Positions 45,687 through 55,966 of a stretch of DNA of 64,000 nucleotides are shown here, in pieces. The translations under genes were made by a program, and so were the position numbers. Positions within the stretch are counted from its first letter, which is position 1, and each line of letters begins with the position of its first letter. Where the stretch lies: NCBI RefSeq assembly GCF_000516985.1, contig NW_006917101.1, forward strand, positions 2,100,834 to 2,164,833, read 5' to 3'. The notes beneath the pieces were generated by a model. It made no database searches. It was given only the letters and a program-made list of their open reading frames with translations, and was not told the DNA's origin. This DNA is from Pestalotiopsis fici W106-1. Its lineage: Eukaryota; Ascomycota; Sordariomycetes; Amphisphaeriales; Sporocadaceae.

Positions 45687-48600
45687 ATGCCGGGACACGG
45701 GCTAATGCCGAGCCACGAAAATAGCACCTGGTCAGACTCCGAAGCGAACGAGCAGCAAGACTACCAAGACGCACTTCGCCCAGCGCCTACTACGAAATCA
45801 ACGACTGGCAAATTGTCTGAATTCTACAAGGGCATCAAGAGCAAGGCCGTGCCGACCCGGGAGGACTCTCTAAAGCGCTCAAGGGCACCATCGAGACTTG
45901 GTGCTTTGAAAGCATTTGGTTCCAACTCCAATGAGAGTACAGCCACCCTCACACCGACCAACGACAACCAAGTAGAGACGCCTATAGTCTTCACAACGCC
46001 AATATTTTCCGGTCCGAGCAATTCTTCGCATCATGCCCGGAATTTGAGTTTACAGAACAGTCTTGAAAAGCCGCTGCCAACCACGCCGGACCCGTCTCTT
46101 TTAAGCCCACTGACCCCCACTGGAACGGCAAAGGAAGGCCGGCAGGGAAGCTTCGCGGGATTCGATAGTAGGAAAGGCAGCATAGCGGGAAGCTCATTGA
46201 GCTCCCTCGGAAGAGAAAGCAGGCAGGGAAGCTTGAGTTCCGTGGTCGAAATTACACACGACATTAAGAGATTCAGGCAAGGCAGTTTATACTCTATTCT
46301 AGACGACGAAACCGAGTCGGAGTCGGAGATGGACAGCCGAACCAGCACAATGGACTCAAAGTCCATGCCTCCCCCAACTATGGGCAACCAGTCGTACGGC
46401 GGAAACTTTGACAGGAGTAACAGCCAGGCCAGCATAGCGAGTTCTGCAAGGGATGCTGGAGAAGGACAGAGAGACAACCTTACGCCGCGAAGCAATGGAC
46501 AGGCTTCCGCAGGGCCATCACCACCGGCAGCTGCGACTACTAGTCGGGCGCCTGCGGCAGGCCAACCTGTTGGCACACCTTCAACATCATCCTCGTCATC
46601 GCACCTATCGGGCTTGATGTGCAATGTTCACCGCACAACTGGACGGGAACCTCATCCTCTAGTAGGTGCCACCACAACAATTCTCGGAGACAAGCTCTAC
46701 GTCTTTGGTGGCAAGATTTTGTCTAGAAGCCGACCTGCCCCCTTGACCTCGGACTTGTACGAGTTGGATTTGATAAGGAGACGGTGGACCAAGCTGGAAA
46801 CAACCGGTGACATTCCACCTCCACGATACTTTCACTCGATGTGTGCTTTGGGCGACACCAAGATGGTATGCTACGGAGGCATGTCTCCGACACCGAGCCA
46901 GCCACCCCCCACGAATCCAGAGCAACTGCCAGAGGTGGTAGTCATGTCGGATATCTACATCTACGATGTTCCCACCAAGAAGTGGACTTTTGTTCCGACA
47001 CAGGACGCACCGCAAGGTAGATACGCTCACTGTGCTTGTATATTACCATCTTCAGCCACATTCTCCTCCAACAAGGCGCCTTTATCAGCACTTCAACATA
47101 ACCCATCCGGTGGAAACCCCAACGAGGGACGTATCGGCATCAACATCGATGGTGCCGGCGGTGCTGAGATGGTTGTCGTGGGTGGCCAAGACGGAGCAAA
47201 CCATTACATTGAGCAGATCAGCGTTTTTAATCTTCGAAGTCTGAAATGGACTTCAACGGAAACCCATGGCAAATCCTGTGGAGCATACCGCAGTGTGGTG
47301 GCACCATTGCCCCCATCCGTGACAGCTAAGATTGGCAAGGCCAATGCGCTCGGCGTGCGGCAAGAAGGGGGAATCAGCCAAGAAGCCAGAGAGCCTGGCT
47401 CTTCCATGCTCATTTATTCCAACTATAACTTTTTGGATGTGAAGCTGGAGCTGCAAATCAGAGGCTCGGACGGATCCTTGGCCGAGAAGCCAATGTCTGG
47501 AACATATTCACCCCCAGGTCTTCGATTCCCCAACGGAGGCGTCATTGATACCTACTTTGTTGTCAGCGGCACATATCTCACAAGCTCTAAGCAAGAATAT
47601 GCTTTATGGGCCCTGGACCTCAAGAATCTAACTTGGGCGCGCATCGACGCAGGAGGTAGCATATTCAGCCAAGGAAGCTGGAACCGAGGTGTGCTTTGGA
47701 ATCGCAGAAACACTTTCGTCATCCTGGGTAATCGTAAGCGTAGCTTGGTAGACGACTACAACCACCGACGCATCAACTTTTCAAACGTCTGCATGGTTGA
47801 ACTGGAGGCGTTTGGCTTCTACGACAATCCCAGAAGGGTTTCACCCATGTCTGGATTTGCGTCTGCAAGTAGCCCATACAACATGCCAGGACTCAGCATC
47901 GCACGGAAAGCAGGCTGGACCGGTGGAGGCAGATTCCACTCTCGGGCAGCCGAGGAGCTTGGCGAGAAAGCTTTGGCCCTCCGCGAGCTGGCAGACATGG
48001 ACATCCTTTGCATTGGAGGAGAGCGCATTCCCATCAACTCCCGCATCGTTGGTCGTAGATGGGGTCCCTACTTTGTACAACTTCTTCGCGAAGGTGCAGC
48101 TACTCAGGATGGCAGTGATTCAGCAACGCTAAGAACCGCCACATCTGGTGGTGCCGGTGCACGAATGTCGGTGTTGACCATTACCCCAGCACAAGGCAAT
48201 CGTAGCACAACGGACAGTACATTCTCGATGGGTTCGAGTTTTGGTAACTCATCAGCGAGCTCTCAGAAACCACCCAGCACTGCTGGCACCTCTGTATCGG
48301 GGAGCTCTGGGGATATAACCACTATCAACTCGGCACCTACACCCGCTTCTCTGCCGCCTAGTATTCGACCTAGGTGCCTCTATCTGCCACACACTTATCT
48401 GACGATACAAGCACTGTTGCATTTCATATATACATCATCGCTGCCATCGCCGCAGTCCCCCTTGTGCACACCGCAGATCCTGTGCTCATTGCTACAGATC
48501 GCCCGCCCTTACAAGGTAGACGGACTGCTAGAAGCCGTGGTTGAGAGGTTGCACACTTTGCTCGATTCGCGCAATGCGGCTGCAGTATTTAATGCAACTG

Positions 48601-49049
48601 CTATGGCTGCCGGTGGAGGAAGAGGCATTGACGGTACCCTGAATCCCAATTTCTTTGCGCCCGCTGATTCATCTCTGACCAGCAATGGTCGGGATGAACG
48701 TAGTGGTTCCATTTCGCAAGCTAGCTTGGATGAGGCAGCCAGTGGAGTGGGCGGATTGCAGCTCAACACGGGTGTGCCAGCTGCTCGTCCAGGAAGCGAA
48801 GAGCTAAGCGCATCTACTAGCGTCAGCGGTAGTGAGTGGAGTAGTGAGCTTGGTGATAGTGAGCGCGGCACAACTGGAGAAGTTTGGAGTGGCGAGTTGA
48901 GCAGTGTCATTGGCCTGCAAAAGCGCGGTCTTCGGGGGTTGATGGAGGGACGGAGGATGCGCGCAAACGTGGATCGGAACCGCGAGACCGATAATTCAAG
49001 GGCAGATCGGTACGGCTCGAGGGTCGGCCTTGGCATTGCTGGTTCATAG
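45687..49049 (+). CDS. large Kelch-repeat protein with a split BTB-like domain (Ral2-like)
   Basis: This single-exon gene encodes 1120 residues from the first ATG in frame (an open non-ATG extension runs 29 codons upstream). Residues 1-305 are Ser/Gly/Arg-rich with repeated RKGS/RQGS motifs (probable kinase targets). Kelch-type repeats follow at about 310-710: VGATTTILGDKLYVFGGK, LYELDLIRRRWTKLETTG, PPRYFHSMCALGDTKMVCYGG, and EMVVVGGQDG. A BTB-like part starts near 768 (DILCIGGERIPINSRIVGRRWGPYFVQLLREG), is interrupted by about 90 low-complexity residues, and resumes near 890 (CLYLPHTYLTIQALLHFIYTSSLP, ILCSLLQIARPYKVDGLLEAVVERL). Kelch plus BTB organisation recalls fission-yeast Ral2, a Ras-pathway/cell-shape protein; that equivalence is tentative. 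It is probably a cytosolic scaffold. Confidence 0.85.
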   Translation: MPGHGLMPSHENSTWSDSEANEQQDYQDALRPAPTTKSTTGKLSEFYKGIKSKAVPTREDSLKRSRAPSRLGALKAFGSNSNESTATLTPTNDNQVETPIVFTTPIFSGPSNSSHHARNLSLQNSLEKPLPTTPDPSLLSPLTPTGTAKEGRQGSFAGFDSRKGSIAGSSLSSLGRESRQGSLSSVVEITHDIKRFRQGSLYSILDDETESESEMDSRTSTMDSKSMPPPTMGNQSYGGNFDRSNSQASIASSARDAGEGQRDNLTPRSNGQASAGPSPPAAATTSRAPAAGQPVGTPSTSSSSSHLSGLMCNVHRTTGREPHPLVGATTTILGDKLYVFGGKILSRSRPAPLTSDLYELDLIRRRWTKLETTGDIPPPRYFHSMCALGDTKMVCYGGMSPTPSQPPPTNPEQLPEVVVMSDIYIYDVPTKKWTFVPTQDAPQGRYAHCACILPSSATFSSNKAPLSALQHNPSGGNPNEGRIGINIDGAGGAEMVVVGGQDGANHYIEQISVFNLRSLKWTSTETHGKSCGAYRSVVAPLPPSVTAKIGKANALGVRQEGGISQEAREPGSSMLIYSNYNFLDVKLELQIRGSDGSLAEKPMSGTYSPPGLRFPNGGVIDTYFVVSGTYLTSSKQEYALWALDLKNLTWARIDAGGSIFSQGSWNRGVLWNRRNTFVILGNRKRSLVDDYNHRRINFSNVCMVELEAFGFYDNPRRVSPMSGFASASSPYNMPGLSIARKAGWTGGGRFHSRAAEELGEKALALRELADMDILCIGGERIPINSRIVGRRWGPYFVQLLREGAATQDGSDSATLRTATSGGAGARMSVLTITPAQGNRSTTDSTFSMGSSFGNSSASSQKPPSTAGTSVSGSSGDITTINSAPTPASLPPSIRPRCLYLPHTYLTIQALLHFIYTSSLPSPQSPLCTPQILCSLLQIARPYKVDGLLEAVVERLHTLLDSRNAAAVFNATAMAAGGGRGIDGTLNPNFFAPADSSLTSNGRDERSGSISQASLDEAASGVGGLQLNTGVPAARPGSEELSASTSVSGSEWSSELGDSERGTTGEVWSGELSSVIGLQKRGLRGLMEGRRMRANVDRNRETDNSRADRYGSRVGLGIAGS

Positions 49050-50149
49050 GATGGAACAGGGCATGTCTCGGAGTTCACCGACAACTCAGAATTGAGGCCT
49101 AGTGTTGAGAGCCGCCGTACAATCGATACAGACGTGACACTGGTCGGGTCCGCAGACGTGAGTCTCTTGGAGATCACAGAATTGCGGGCTGCAGAGACGA
49201 ATGCGGCCACCGAGGGCAGTGATTGTGGCTCGAACAACATATTTGTTGCTGGTAGCCTTACCCGTGTGGCTACCCTTGGCAATATTTATCGCAGATGAGG
49301 CATCTCAGGAACCATGACATATAAGGGAATGTTTATATGTGAGAGGGACAGAAAGTCATGGATCACGGAGTTTTCATTTTTATCGAAACGCATCGTGGAA
49401 TCGGGCTAGCTTCTTGGGTCTTTGTTTCAATACCTTGTGTGAGCTTCCATGATCTTTGGGTAGAGGAACTCTGGGTTCGATATGGAAAGTCAATTGGCAT
49501 TATTTTTGTAAATAAGAAAGACAATACGGACTCGAAAGATATGAATCACACTCTTCTGCGGATCTGATACCGCCTGTCGCTTTGTGAGAGTGTCCTTGTG
49601 CTGCATCGTATTAAGGCTCCCAGCACTGAAAGCGAAGAAAAGTTTTAAACTCATAGGCCAAACGTTGTTTCATCTCGAACGACCAAGAGTCAGGATTGTA
49701 CCTTTTTTTTCCCTCCTCCTCCCGTAATTACTCTCTGCCCAGATGTTCGAGGGAATTCTGCAAGTCGCAGTCGAGAGGTAGCAGAGAATGATGTTTGCTC
49801 AATAATGCGAGTAGTAATAGGCCCTTCATCCTCCGAGACTCGTCTAAAAAGACTCATGCAAATTTTCATCACAAAGCCATTAGATCAAGTTTAAACCGAT
49901 GGTAATATCAGCAACGTTTATAGTCCTATGTACGCACAATAAAAGCAAGCGTATATATCCATGATGAGTCGAATGAGACTGGCTTCCAAGAAAAAGGTCC
50001 GTTCCAAAATTGGTATTCCCGTGTATATGTCGATCGGCTGCCTGTTCTTGGGTCGATCAACTGCACAGGTCCTGTAATCTTAACATCAAATCTAAGTCCT
50101 CCGGGTACAGAAGTTGCTGTATGACATGTAAAGCTCATGTAGAAGTCAT
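49050..50149. other. convergent gap
   Basis: This 1.1-kb gap lies between the 3' ends of the Kelch gene and the But2 gene. Frames at 49092-49298, 49358-49567 and 49926-50276 show no domain. It is probably two 3' untranslated regions. Confidence 0.5.
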
Positions 50150-51387
50150 CTAACAGGTTGATATAAACATTCCCACAGGTACCGGCGACCCTTCTTGATA
50201 GTAGACCAAGCACGTATCTCGTCCGGCAGGCTCGGCGAGCATGTAACTGACACCAGTGCCTATGGCACTGGCACAATCGAATGTCTCAATCACGTAGTTG
50301 TTGCCCGGGCTCACGACTAGCGCGCCTAGATCACGCCGTTCGATACGCCCAAATGCAACATCATTATAAGTGGTCCCGGAGGTGGCAAGAGTTCCCATGC
50401 GGCTGAACAGGACGGAACCATCTCCAGTGAAATAGTAGCCACCCGCTTGAGCGCTCTGTAGAACCGACTGCGGGGGCATGGAAAAGAAGACTTTGCAGGA
50501 CCGACCGGCGTCCGAGGCCGGGATATCAAAGTCAAAGATGGTGCTTGCATTGGGCGAGATTTGGCCGTATAACGTCGGTCCATAGGCTTTATCTGGATTG
50601 GCGCGGTCGATGGGAATCATTAGCGATGGGCTGTGGTATGCACTTGAGAGATCTGCTGAACAGTCTTTTGCGGGCGGTGCCAAGGGTGTTGGGCTTGGAC
50701 CAGTACCACCATTACCTGGATTGGTCGCAGTCGGCGTGCTTGCAGTACTGTCCGGGCCGGTGGTGAATGGGGTCACACTCGACACGATGTTGGAAGGACT
50801 GACAGTCGAGGCAGGTTGTGGTCCAGCTGCTGCGCCGCCACCAGCCGGGGAAGTCTGACAAGCTGTGCATCCGTCGGCTATAATTGTTATTGGCTGGCAT
50901 TGTATGCCAATGGATTGCAGGTAGATATTGACTTGATCCCCGTCTCCTGTTCTACACTGATAGAATGTCGATTGTCCATTGTATGTCACAACTCCATTGC
51001 AGGGAATTTCAAAGCCGTGGCTCGGCTGTTGGCCAACATCACACTGGAGGACATTTGTGGGAGCTGGATATTGCATGTTGTTAGCACTCTGCTCACCATT
51101 TGACTGTGACCACCAACAAAGATGCCGGGGGCATACATACGTGTCCACCAGCAGCCACGTCCTTGCTGGTCCAAGAAAGCGTCGCCAAACCACGTGAATG
51201 TGGTTGCCTGAATGTCGCTGCCTCCTCGGCACTGTCCATCAGGCAACTCTCCAATCCAAAAGGGAGCATCGCCTCCCGTTGACAGATGAAAGGTACAGCC
51301 AGCACTGGCGCGTAGAGTAATTGAAGAGCCTTGACTGAGTGTAGCAAATAAAACGCCCGAAATTAAGAGGGCAAGAAGTGCCAGCAT
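50150..51387 (-). CDS. secreted protein with a But2-type C-terminal domain
   Basis: Two exons (51387-51141, 51063-50150) give 386 residues. The start at 51387 gives a clean signal peptide (LALLALLISGVLFATLSQG); an upstream in-frame ATG at 51441 would bury it. Residues about 25-150 form a cysteine-rich N-terminal part (GCTFHLSTGG, GQCRGGSDI, FLDQQGRGCWW, FYQCRTGDGDQVNIYLQSIGIQC, GCTACQ). A Ser/Thr/Pro/Gly linker (about 155-210) follows. The last ~165 residues carry the pattern of the fungal But2 C-terminal domain: IFDFDIPASDAGRSCKVFFSMP, YYFTGDGSVLFSRM, YVIETFDC and VPVGMFI. The protein is likely extracellular or wall-bound. The name comes from a Ubp-associated yeast protein; no molecular activity is established. 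Confidence 0.8.
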
Positions 51388-52286
51388 CTTAATGTGAGTG
51401 GCTGGTCGGGTAGAGCGGATTGACAAGGCCGTTGGGAGCAAAATGAAGTGGGCGACCAGGGAAATTGTAGAAGTGTCTCGAACTGTAGCTTCAGATGCCC
51501 AGAGTCATCTAGCCAGTAGAATTGCACAACAGATATGAGGAGAATGTTCCAAGGGGTCCAAGAAACCAATAGGTCACAAAGCCGTCAAAGAGTAATGTCG
51601 CACCTGTGGTTGACTTGCGAAAACGAGTTTGGACACTAGAAGTTCTGGGAGATGTCATCCACAAGTTCCACGATGCAAGAGCGACTCAATAGGGACACAA
51701 TGATGACGGGAATGTACGAAACATCTTATTTGGTAAGGCAAGTGTATTTATCATGTTCCGAGGCAATCGCTGCCCGGGATCGTACTATGACTGTTTTGGG
51801 TATCTTAACATCATCAGAGCTCTACCTACGGTAGGCAGTAGAGCTTGGTCTCTAGTCAACACCATGAGAGGCTGGCATATTGCCTCTCACTTGCGCCAGC
51901 TACAGGTCTCTTTTCTGACGCGAAGCGGCTATCGTTGCAATACTCATTGCATTTATGGAGCATGGCACTTTCAGCTACAGTCAGCCAGTGCGAGCACCTT
52001 ATGCTGCAGAGTGTAGAGTGGCCTGTCCTGGGATCTGGCGAACCTGTGTCTAGTGGATACATTGGCCATGGGCAACCAAGAAGTATGGGAACCCGTGAAG
52101 TGATGATTCCACGGCACTAGGCTCGCCATGTCAGTTGTTCGCGTCAAGATATATGACGCGAGGTCAACCTTTGCGTCACATGTTCCTTGTCGGCGACTTG
52201 TCTTGGTATGAAGTGATGTGGCTAGCAGAAGCGACTCAATTGGAATGATCATTCAAACCTCATGACTCGTCCTCACCATCGCCATT
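51388..52286. other. intergenic gap, no gene seen
   Basis: This 0.9-kb region holds the promoter of the But2 gene and the 3' flank of NOG2. Short frames only. Confidence 0.5.
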
Positions 52287-54522
52287 TCACTCGTCCTCAT
52301 CGCTTGACGAATCTAGGGGTATCATGTCTTCAGCATCAGAAAGCTTCGACTTAGACTTCGCCGCAGCAGCCTTCTTCGCCTTGGTGATGGCCTCTGTATC
52401 ACTCTCGCTGTCGCTGTCATCGTCAAAGCCACCAAACTCATCTTCCTCAGCCTCCTCCTCTTCGTCGTCTTCCGAGTCACTTTCAGCAACATCTTCAGAG
52501 ATCGCAACAGAGGTATCTGCTACACTCTCAGCGTCATCTCTCTTACGCTTCAGAGGCATTTCTCCAAGTCTGCCCTCTCTGCCCTCTCTGGCTTTGCCCT
52601 CTTCACCTTCAACCACTGGTGCAGGCGTGAACCATGGGATCCGGCCACGCATAAAGTCGTTCAGCACCAGCTTGGCAATACCGTCAACATCTGGCTCACC
52701 ACCCTTGAGCAGACGACCAGTCTTCCTAGCAAGCATTTCAAGGAAGTTGATGTGATCAGTCCAGCCCTTGAGCTCATAAGTACGCTCCATGTGATGGGTC
52801 TTGACCTTGGCAAGAACGCCAGGGATGTATTGTTCTGGGTTTTCCACCTTCTCCACACGGACGACACCGCGCATGATAATGTCTTGGGGTGTGTCGTTCT
52901 GGTTCGGTGGTACAACACCAGGACAGTCGATGAGATAGATCCTCTTCATCAGAGTTATATACTGCCACACCTTGGTCTCTCCAGGAATGGGAGCCACGGT
53001 ACAGACCTTCTTGGCCCTGAGCGTGTTGATGACCGAACTCTTTCCGACGTTGGGGTATCCAACCAAACCGACGGAGATTTGTTTCCGGTCCTTGTGCAGT
53101 CCGCTGAATTGGCGCAGAAGCTGAATAAGACTGCCCTTACCAAAAGAATTGGTGATTGAGCTATGGAAAGCCAAGGTCGGGTACTCTTTGGACAAACTCC
53201 TCACCCATGCAGCCTATGCATTGGTTAGCATTGCGTATGCCAATGTGTGCAAATAAAAAGATAGCAGATGGTATGTATGATTCAATACTACGAAGACTAC
53301 CACGAGCCACTCCCGAAGGATGGAGGTAAGACTTCAACTCAAGATGAAACAAAGCCATACTCGCGATGCAGCCCCAAGACGGAACCCCATCTACACTCTG
53401 AATCCGAAGACACAAGAGTGTTGAGATTGGATATTTGATCTCCCAATGACGTAACGGATTTCTTCCATTGGCAAAAAAAGATTGCGGTAGACATCCTGAC
53501 TTCAAAGCATTGGGGAGGTTCGGAGATGGTAAGAAAAGACTAGAACTTACGGCAACAGATGTGGGCACCAGATCGCACTTGTTCAGTACGAACACAAGGT
53601 GCTTGTGTTGTGCTTCTTGTCTGAGGTACTTTTCCACGTTGTAACACCGGGTACCTAGGGGGTCTCGGGCATCGAGAACGTGTATGATCACTAGAATATA
53701 TGTTAGAATGATAGCGACCAAGCAAGGGAAATTCAGATACATACCATCAGAACTGTCAATCACCTTGTACAGCTCATTACCAATACGCTTCGATTGACCC
53801 TTGGAGAAGACTGGTTGAATGGCCAGAGCAAGTGGATCTTGCTCTTCAACCTGCATATCACCAGCAATCTCAGCATCTGCGCCAGAGTTTCCACTGAGCA
53901 GCTTGGCTTGTTCGAGCTTTTCCTTGTACTTGTCCATGCTCTTCTCCGAGTCTTCGGCCAGACCCATCATATCGCCAACACTGAGCTTCACTCTCTTGCG
54001 CTGAGCCTTGGGACCAAAGGTGTCGGCAAAGGATGATGACTCGATAGTCATCTTAGCCTTGTGCTGCTTGAGGCCATTGGTATCAGAACCGTCCCGAATC
54101 AAGGTCATTGGCAGTTTGTTACTCTTCAGAAGCACTTGGTAGGGGTCATTGGCCTTTTCAGCCATGGCGTCCCGGAAGGCACTGAGAGAGTCCTGGGAGA
54201 TGACTCGGGTATTGTTGAACCAATTCCTTGAAGGCTCGATGCGAGCGGTGGGGGCATCGCGAGACTGGTAGGCAGCAGCTTGAACAATCTTTCCTTCCTT
54301 GTTTCGCTGGGCCTTGTTGCCCTTCTCTCGCATATTCAAGGTCTTGACCTTTTTGGCCGACTATTTGAAGCATCAGTAACTGCAGGCATCGAAGCGCCGT
54401 TGGGGGCACCGAGTGCGACTTACCCTGTAGAAATTTTCACCCTTGACCTTGACATTGTCCATGCCCGTACCGGTCTTGCCCTGGCGGACAAGCCGGTTTC
54501 TCTCCTTCTTGCCTGTACCCAT
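52287..54522 (-). CDS. nog2: nucleolar GTP-binding protein 2 (ribosome large-subunit assembly)
   Basis: Four exons (54522-54424, 54360-53745, 53690-53551, 53213-52287) give 593 residues. It is the circularly permuted YlqF/NOG2 GTPase that monitors pre-60S particles in the nucleus before export. N-terminal landmarks are [27 protein letters not shown] and [17 protein letters not shown]. The permuted G motifs follow in the expected order: DARDPLG (G5-type), NKCD (G4), [12 protein letters not shown] (G1) and DCPGV (G3), then [26 protein letters not shown]. The C-terminal tail is acidic (EEEEAEEDE) and ends SSSDEDE. The intron before the last exon is 337 nt, far longer than others here, and in yeast the NOG2 intron hosts snR191. 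The 54-nt second intron is stop-free and in frame, so its retention would add 18 residues. Confidence 0.95.
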
Positions 54523-55009
54523 CTTGTCTGTGATCTACAAAAGCAAGCTCAAAGAAGACGGTAGACAAGAATGAGGTGAGAGGACGAAGAGGTCGGAATG
54601 GCGGGAAAAGGTCAGAGGTGTGAAGTAGAAAAAAAAGAGTTTGATGGGAAGAGTATGCCAATGTGAGAATTGTAGTGGGGTTGGTCTGTCGCATGGGAAA
54701 TTTTTAGCAGTGTCGAGCTTCCAACTTTTTGACCGCCTTTGCATTTCTGCCGCTCCAGATGCACTTAGTGCTGGGGGCCCATTGCGCTAGAGCCCAAAAC
54801 AGCACTAGCTCGCTCTCCAGGTCAGAAGCTGAAGTGGGACCCCTGGGCCGGGCCCCGGAGTAATCCAGCAGCCGTATCGATTTTCAATTCTTGCCAAAAG
54901 TTGACGCCGGCGATAGTAGGACGATCTTGACCGACGACGACGAGGCATTGGGGGCTCTTGCGGCAACGAATTCTCACGTGTCCTATCGACACATACATAT
55001 TAATACAAA
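54523..55009. other. bidirectional promoter nog2 / mitochondrial protein
   Basis: This 487-bp gap lies between two divergent start codons, a tight arrangement typical of co-regulated housekeeping genes. It contains GGGCCC-type GC-rich elements around 54770-54860 and a CACGTG core at 54975-54980, about 30 bp upstream of the plus-strand ATG. Confidence 0.6.
54975..54980. promoter_or_regulatory. CACGTG E-box
   Basis: A CACGTG core (context TTCTCACGTGTCC) lies in the bidirectional promoter between nog2 and the mitochondrial ribosomal-protein candidate. It is of the Cbf1/bHLH type. A role in shared control is plausible but unproven. Confidence 0.4.
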
Positions 55010-55966
55010 ATGCCTCCTTCATTACCATCTACCCTCTCAAGGAGGGCTGTACAACAAACCGTGTCGGCCTCCTCCATTGCCTCGCTCACGCGGGCCTTTT
55101 CCAGCACCACCCTGTGCCAGACCAACAAGATCCCACCAGAGTCGCCATTATTCATCAATGTGCCGACACCGCCCATGTCCCAGGCCGTCGAGGACAACCG
55201 GCCTGACCGCTTCGCCAAGAAGGGTCGCCTTCCCATGCCGCGCCGGATTTTCAAGCGCAAGACATATGAGCTTCCCAAGACGTCACCCGTCTTTCTGGCC
55301 AAGTCGGCGCCCCTGCCGAGCAATGCCAAGTCGCAGCAACCGCCGGGCAGCGAGGTCGAGGCCCGACGCCGCGAGATGGCCGACATGCGCCGCCGCAACC
55401 TGAGCGAGGGTATCGAGCAGCTGTGGAAGCGGCGCCAGGAGACGAACCGGGAGCGGTACGACCGCCACGAGAAGAACCGCCGCCGCAACGTGCACGCCAT
55501 GAAGGCGCCGCAGCGCGCCGACGAGCGCTTCACCGAGACCACGATCCCGGCCTCGGTGCTGCAGACCCACGTGCCCCTCGACCCCCTGCGCATGGAGCAC
55601 GCCCTGCAGTCCAAGGCCCGTACCGAGGCCCTCGCCGCCCGCAAGAGCGAGGACCGCAAGGACTCGATTCAGAAGCTCTACATGTCGGCCCGCTCCTTCA
55701 TCATTGACGAAGCCGCCCTTCAGGAGGAGGTTGACCGCGTGTTCCGCCCCGACACCTTTACTAGCGGCAGCACCGCCACTGGCACAACGCCCACCAACGC
55801 CTGGGACCTTTGGGGCACTCCCACCACTGTGAGGGACATGATTGGCGAGGTCTCGCGGACAGATAGCCGCGTCCTGGCCTCTATGCAGGATGAGGGTAGC
55901 AGGACTAGCAAGCGCCAGACCAAGGTCGCCGAGGAGCTGACTGGTGGTCCCATGAATGATGCGTAG
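55010..55966 (+). CDS. mitochondrial small ribosomal subunit protein, mS26/PET123-like (probable)
   Basis: This single-exon gene encodes 318 residues. The N-terminus has an amphipathic, basic, Ser/Thr-rich presequence (about residues 1-35: STLSRRAVQQTVSASSIASLTRAFSST) ending in a typical FSST/TTLC cleavage region. The remainder is highly basic and probably largely helical, with PMPRRIFKRK, EARRREMADMRRRNLSEGIEQLWKRRQETNRERYDRHEKNRRRNV, FIIDEAALQEEVDRVF and WDLWGTP. This is the make-up of the fungal Pet123/mS26 mitoribosomal protein, a peripheral component of the small subunit. The general call (mitochondrial, RNA/ribosome-binding) is firmer than the exact subunit. It is divergent from nog2, which also serves ribosome biogenesis. 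Confidence 0.65.
   Translation: MPPSLPSTLSRRAVQQTVSASSIASLTRAFSSTTLCQTNKIPPESPLFINVPTPPMSQAVEDNRPDRFAKKGRLPMPRRIFKRKTYELPKTSPVFLAKSAPLPSNAKSQQPPGSEVEARRREMADMRRRNLSEGIEQLWKRRQETNRERYDRHEKNRRRNVHAMKAPQRADERFTETTIPASVLQTHVPLDPLRMEHALQSKARTEALAARKSEDRKDSIQKLYMSARSFIIDEAALQEEVDRVFRPDTFTSGSTATGTTPTNAWDLWGTPTTVRDMIGEVSRTDSRVLASMQDEGSRTSKRQTKVAEELTGGPMNDA

Noticed and set aside
49926..50276. 116-codon minus-strand frame overlapping the But2 gene end in another frame
   Set aside because: I considered it as a 3' continuation of the But2 gene, but the family-like ending VPVGMFI plus stop at 50150 is already complete and no good donor joins the two.
53161..54339. 392-codon read-through frame in nog2
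   Set aside because: It reads through two introns and ends before the G1 and G3 motifs; the spliced model restores the full GTPase.
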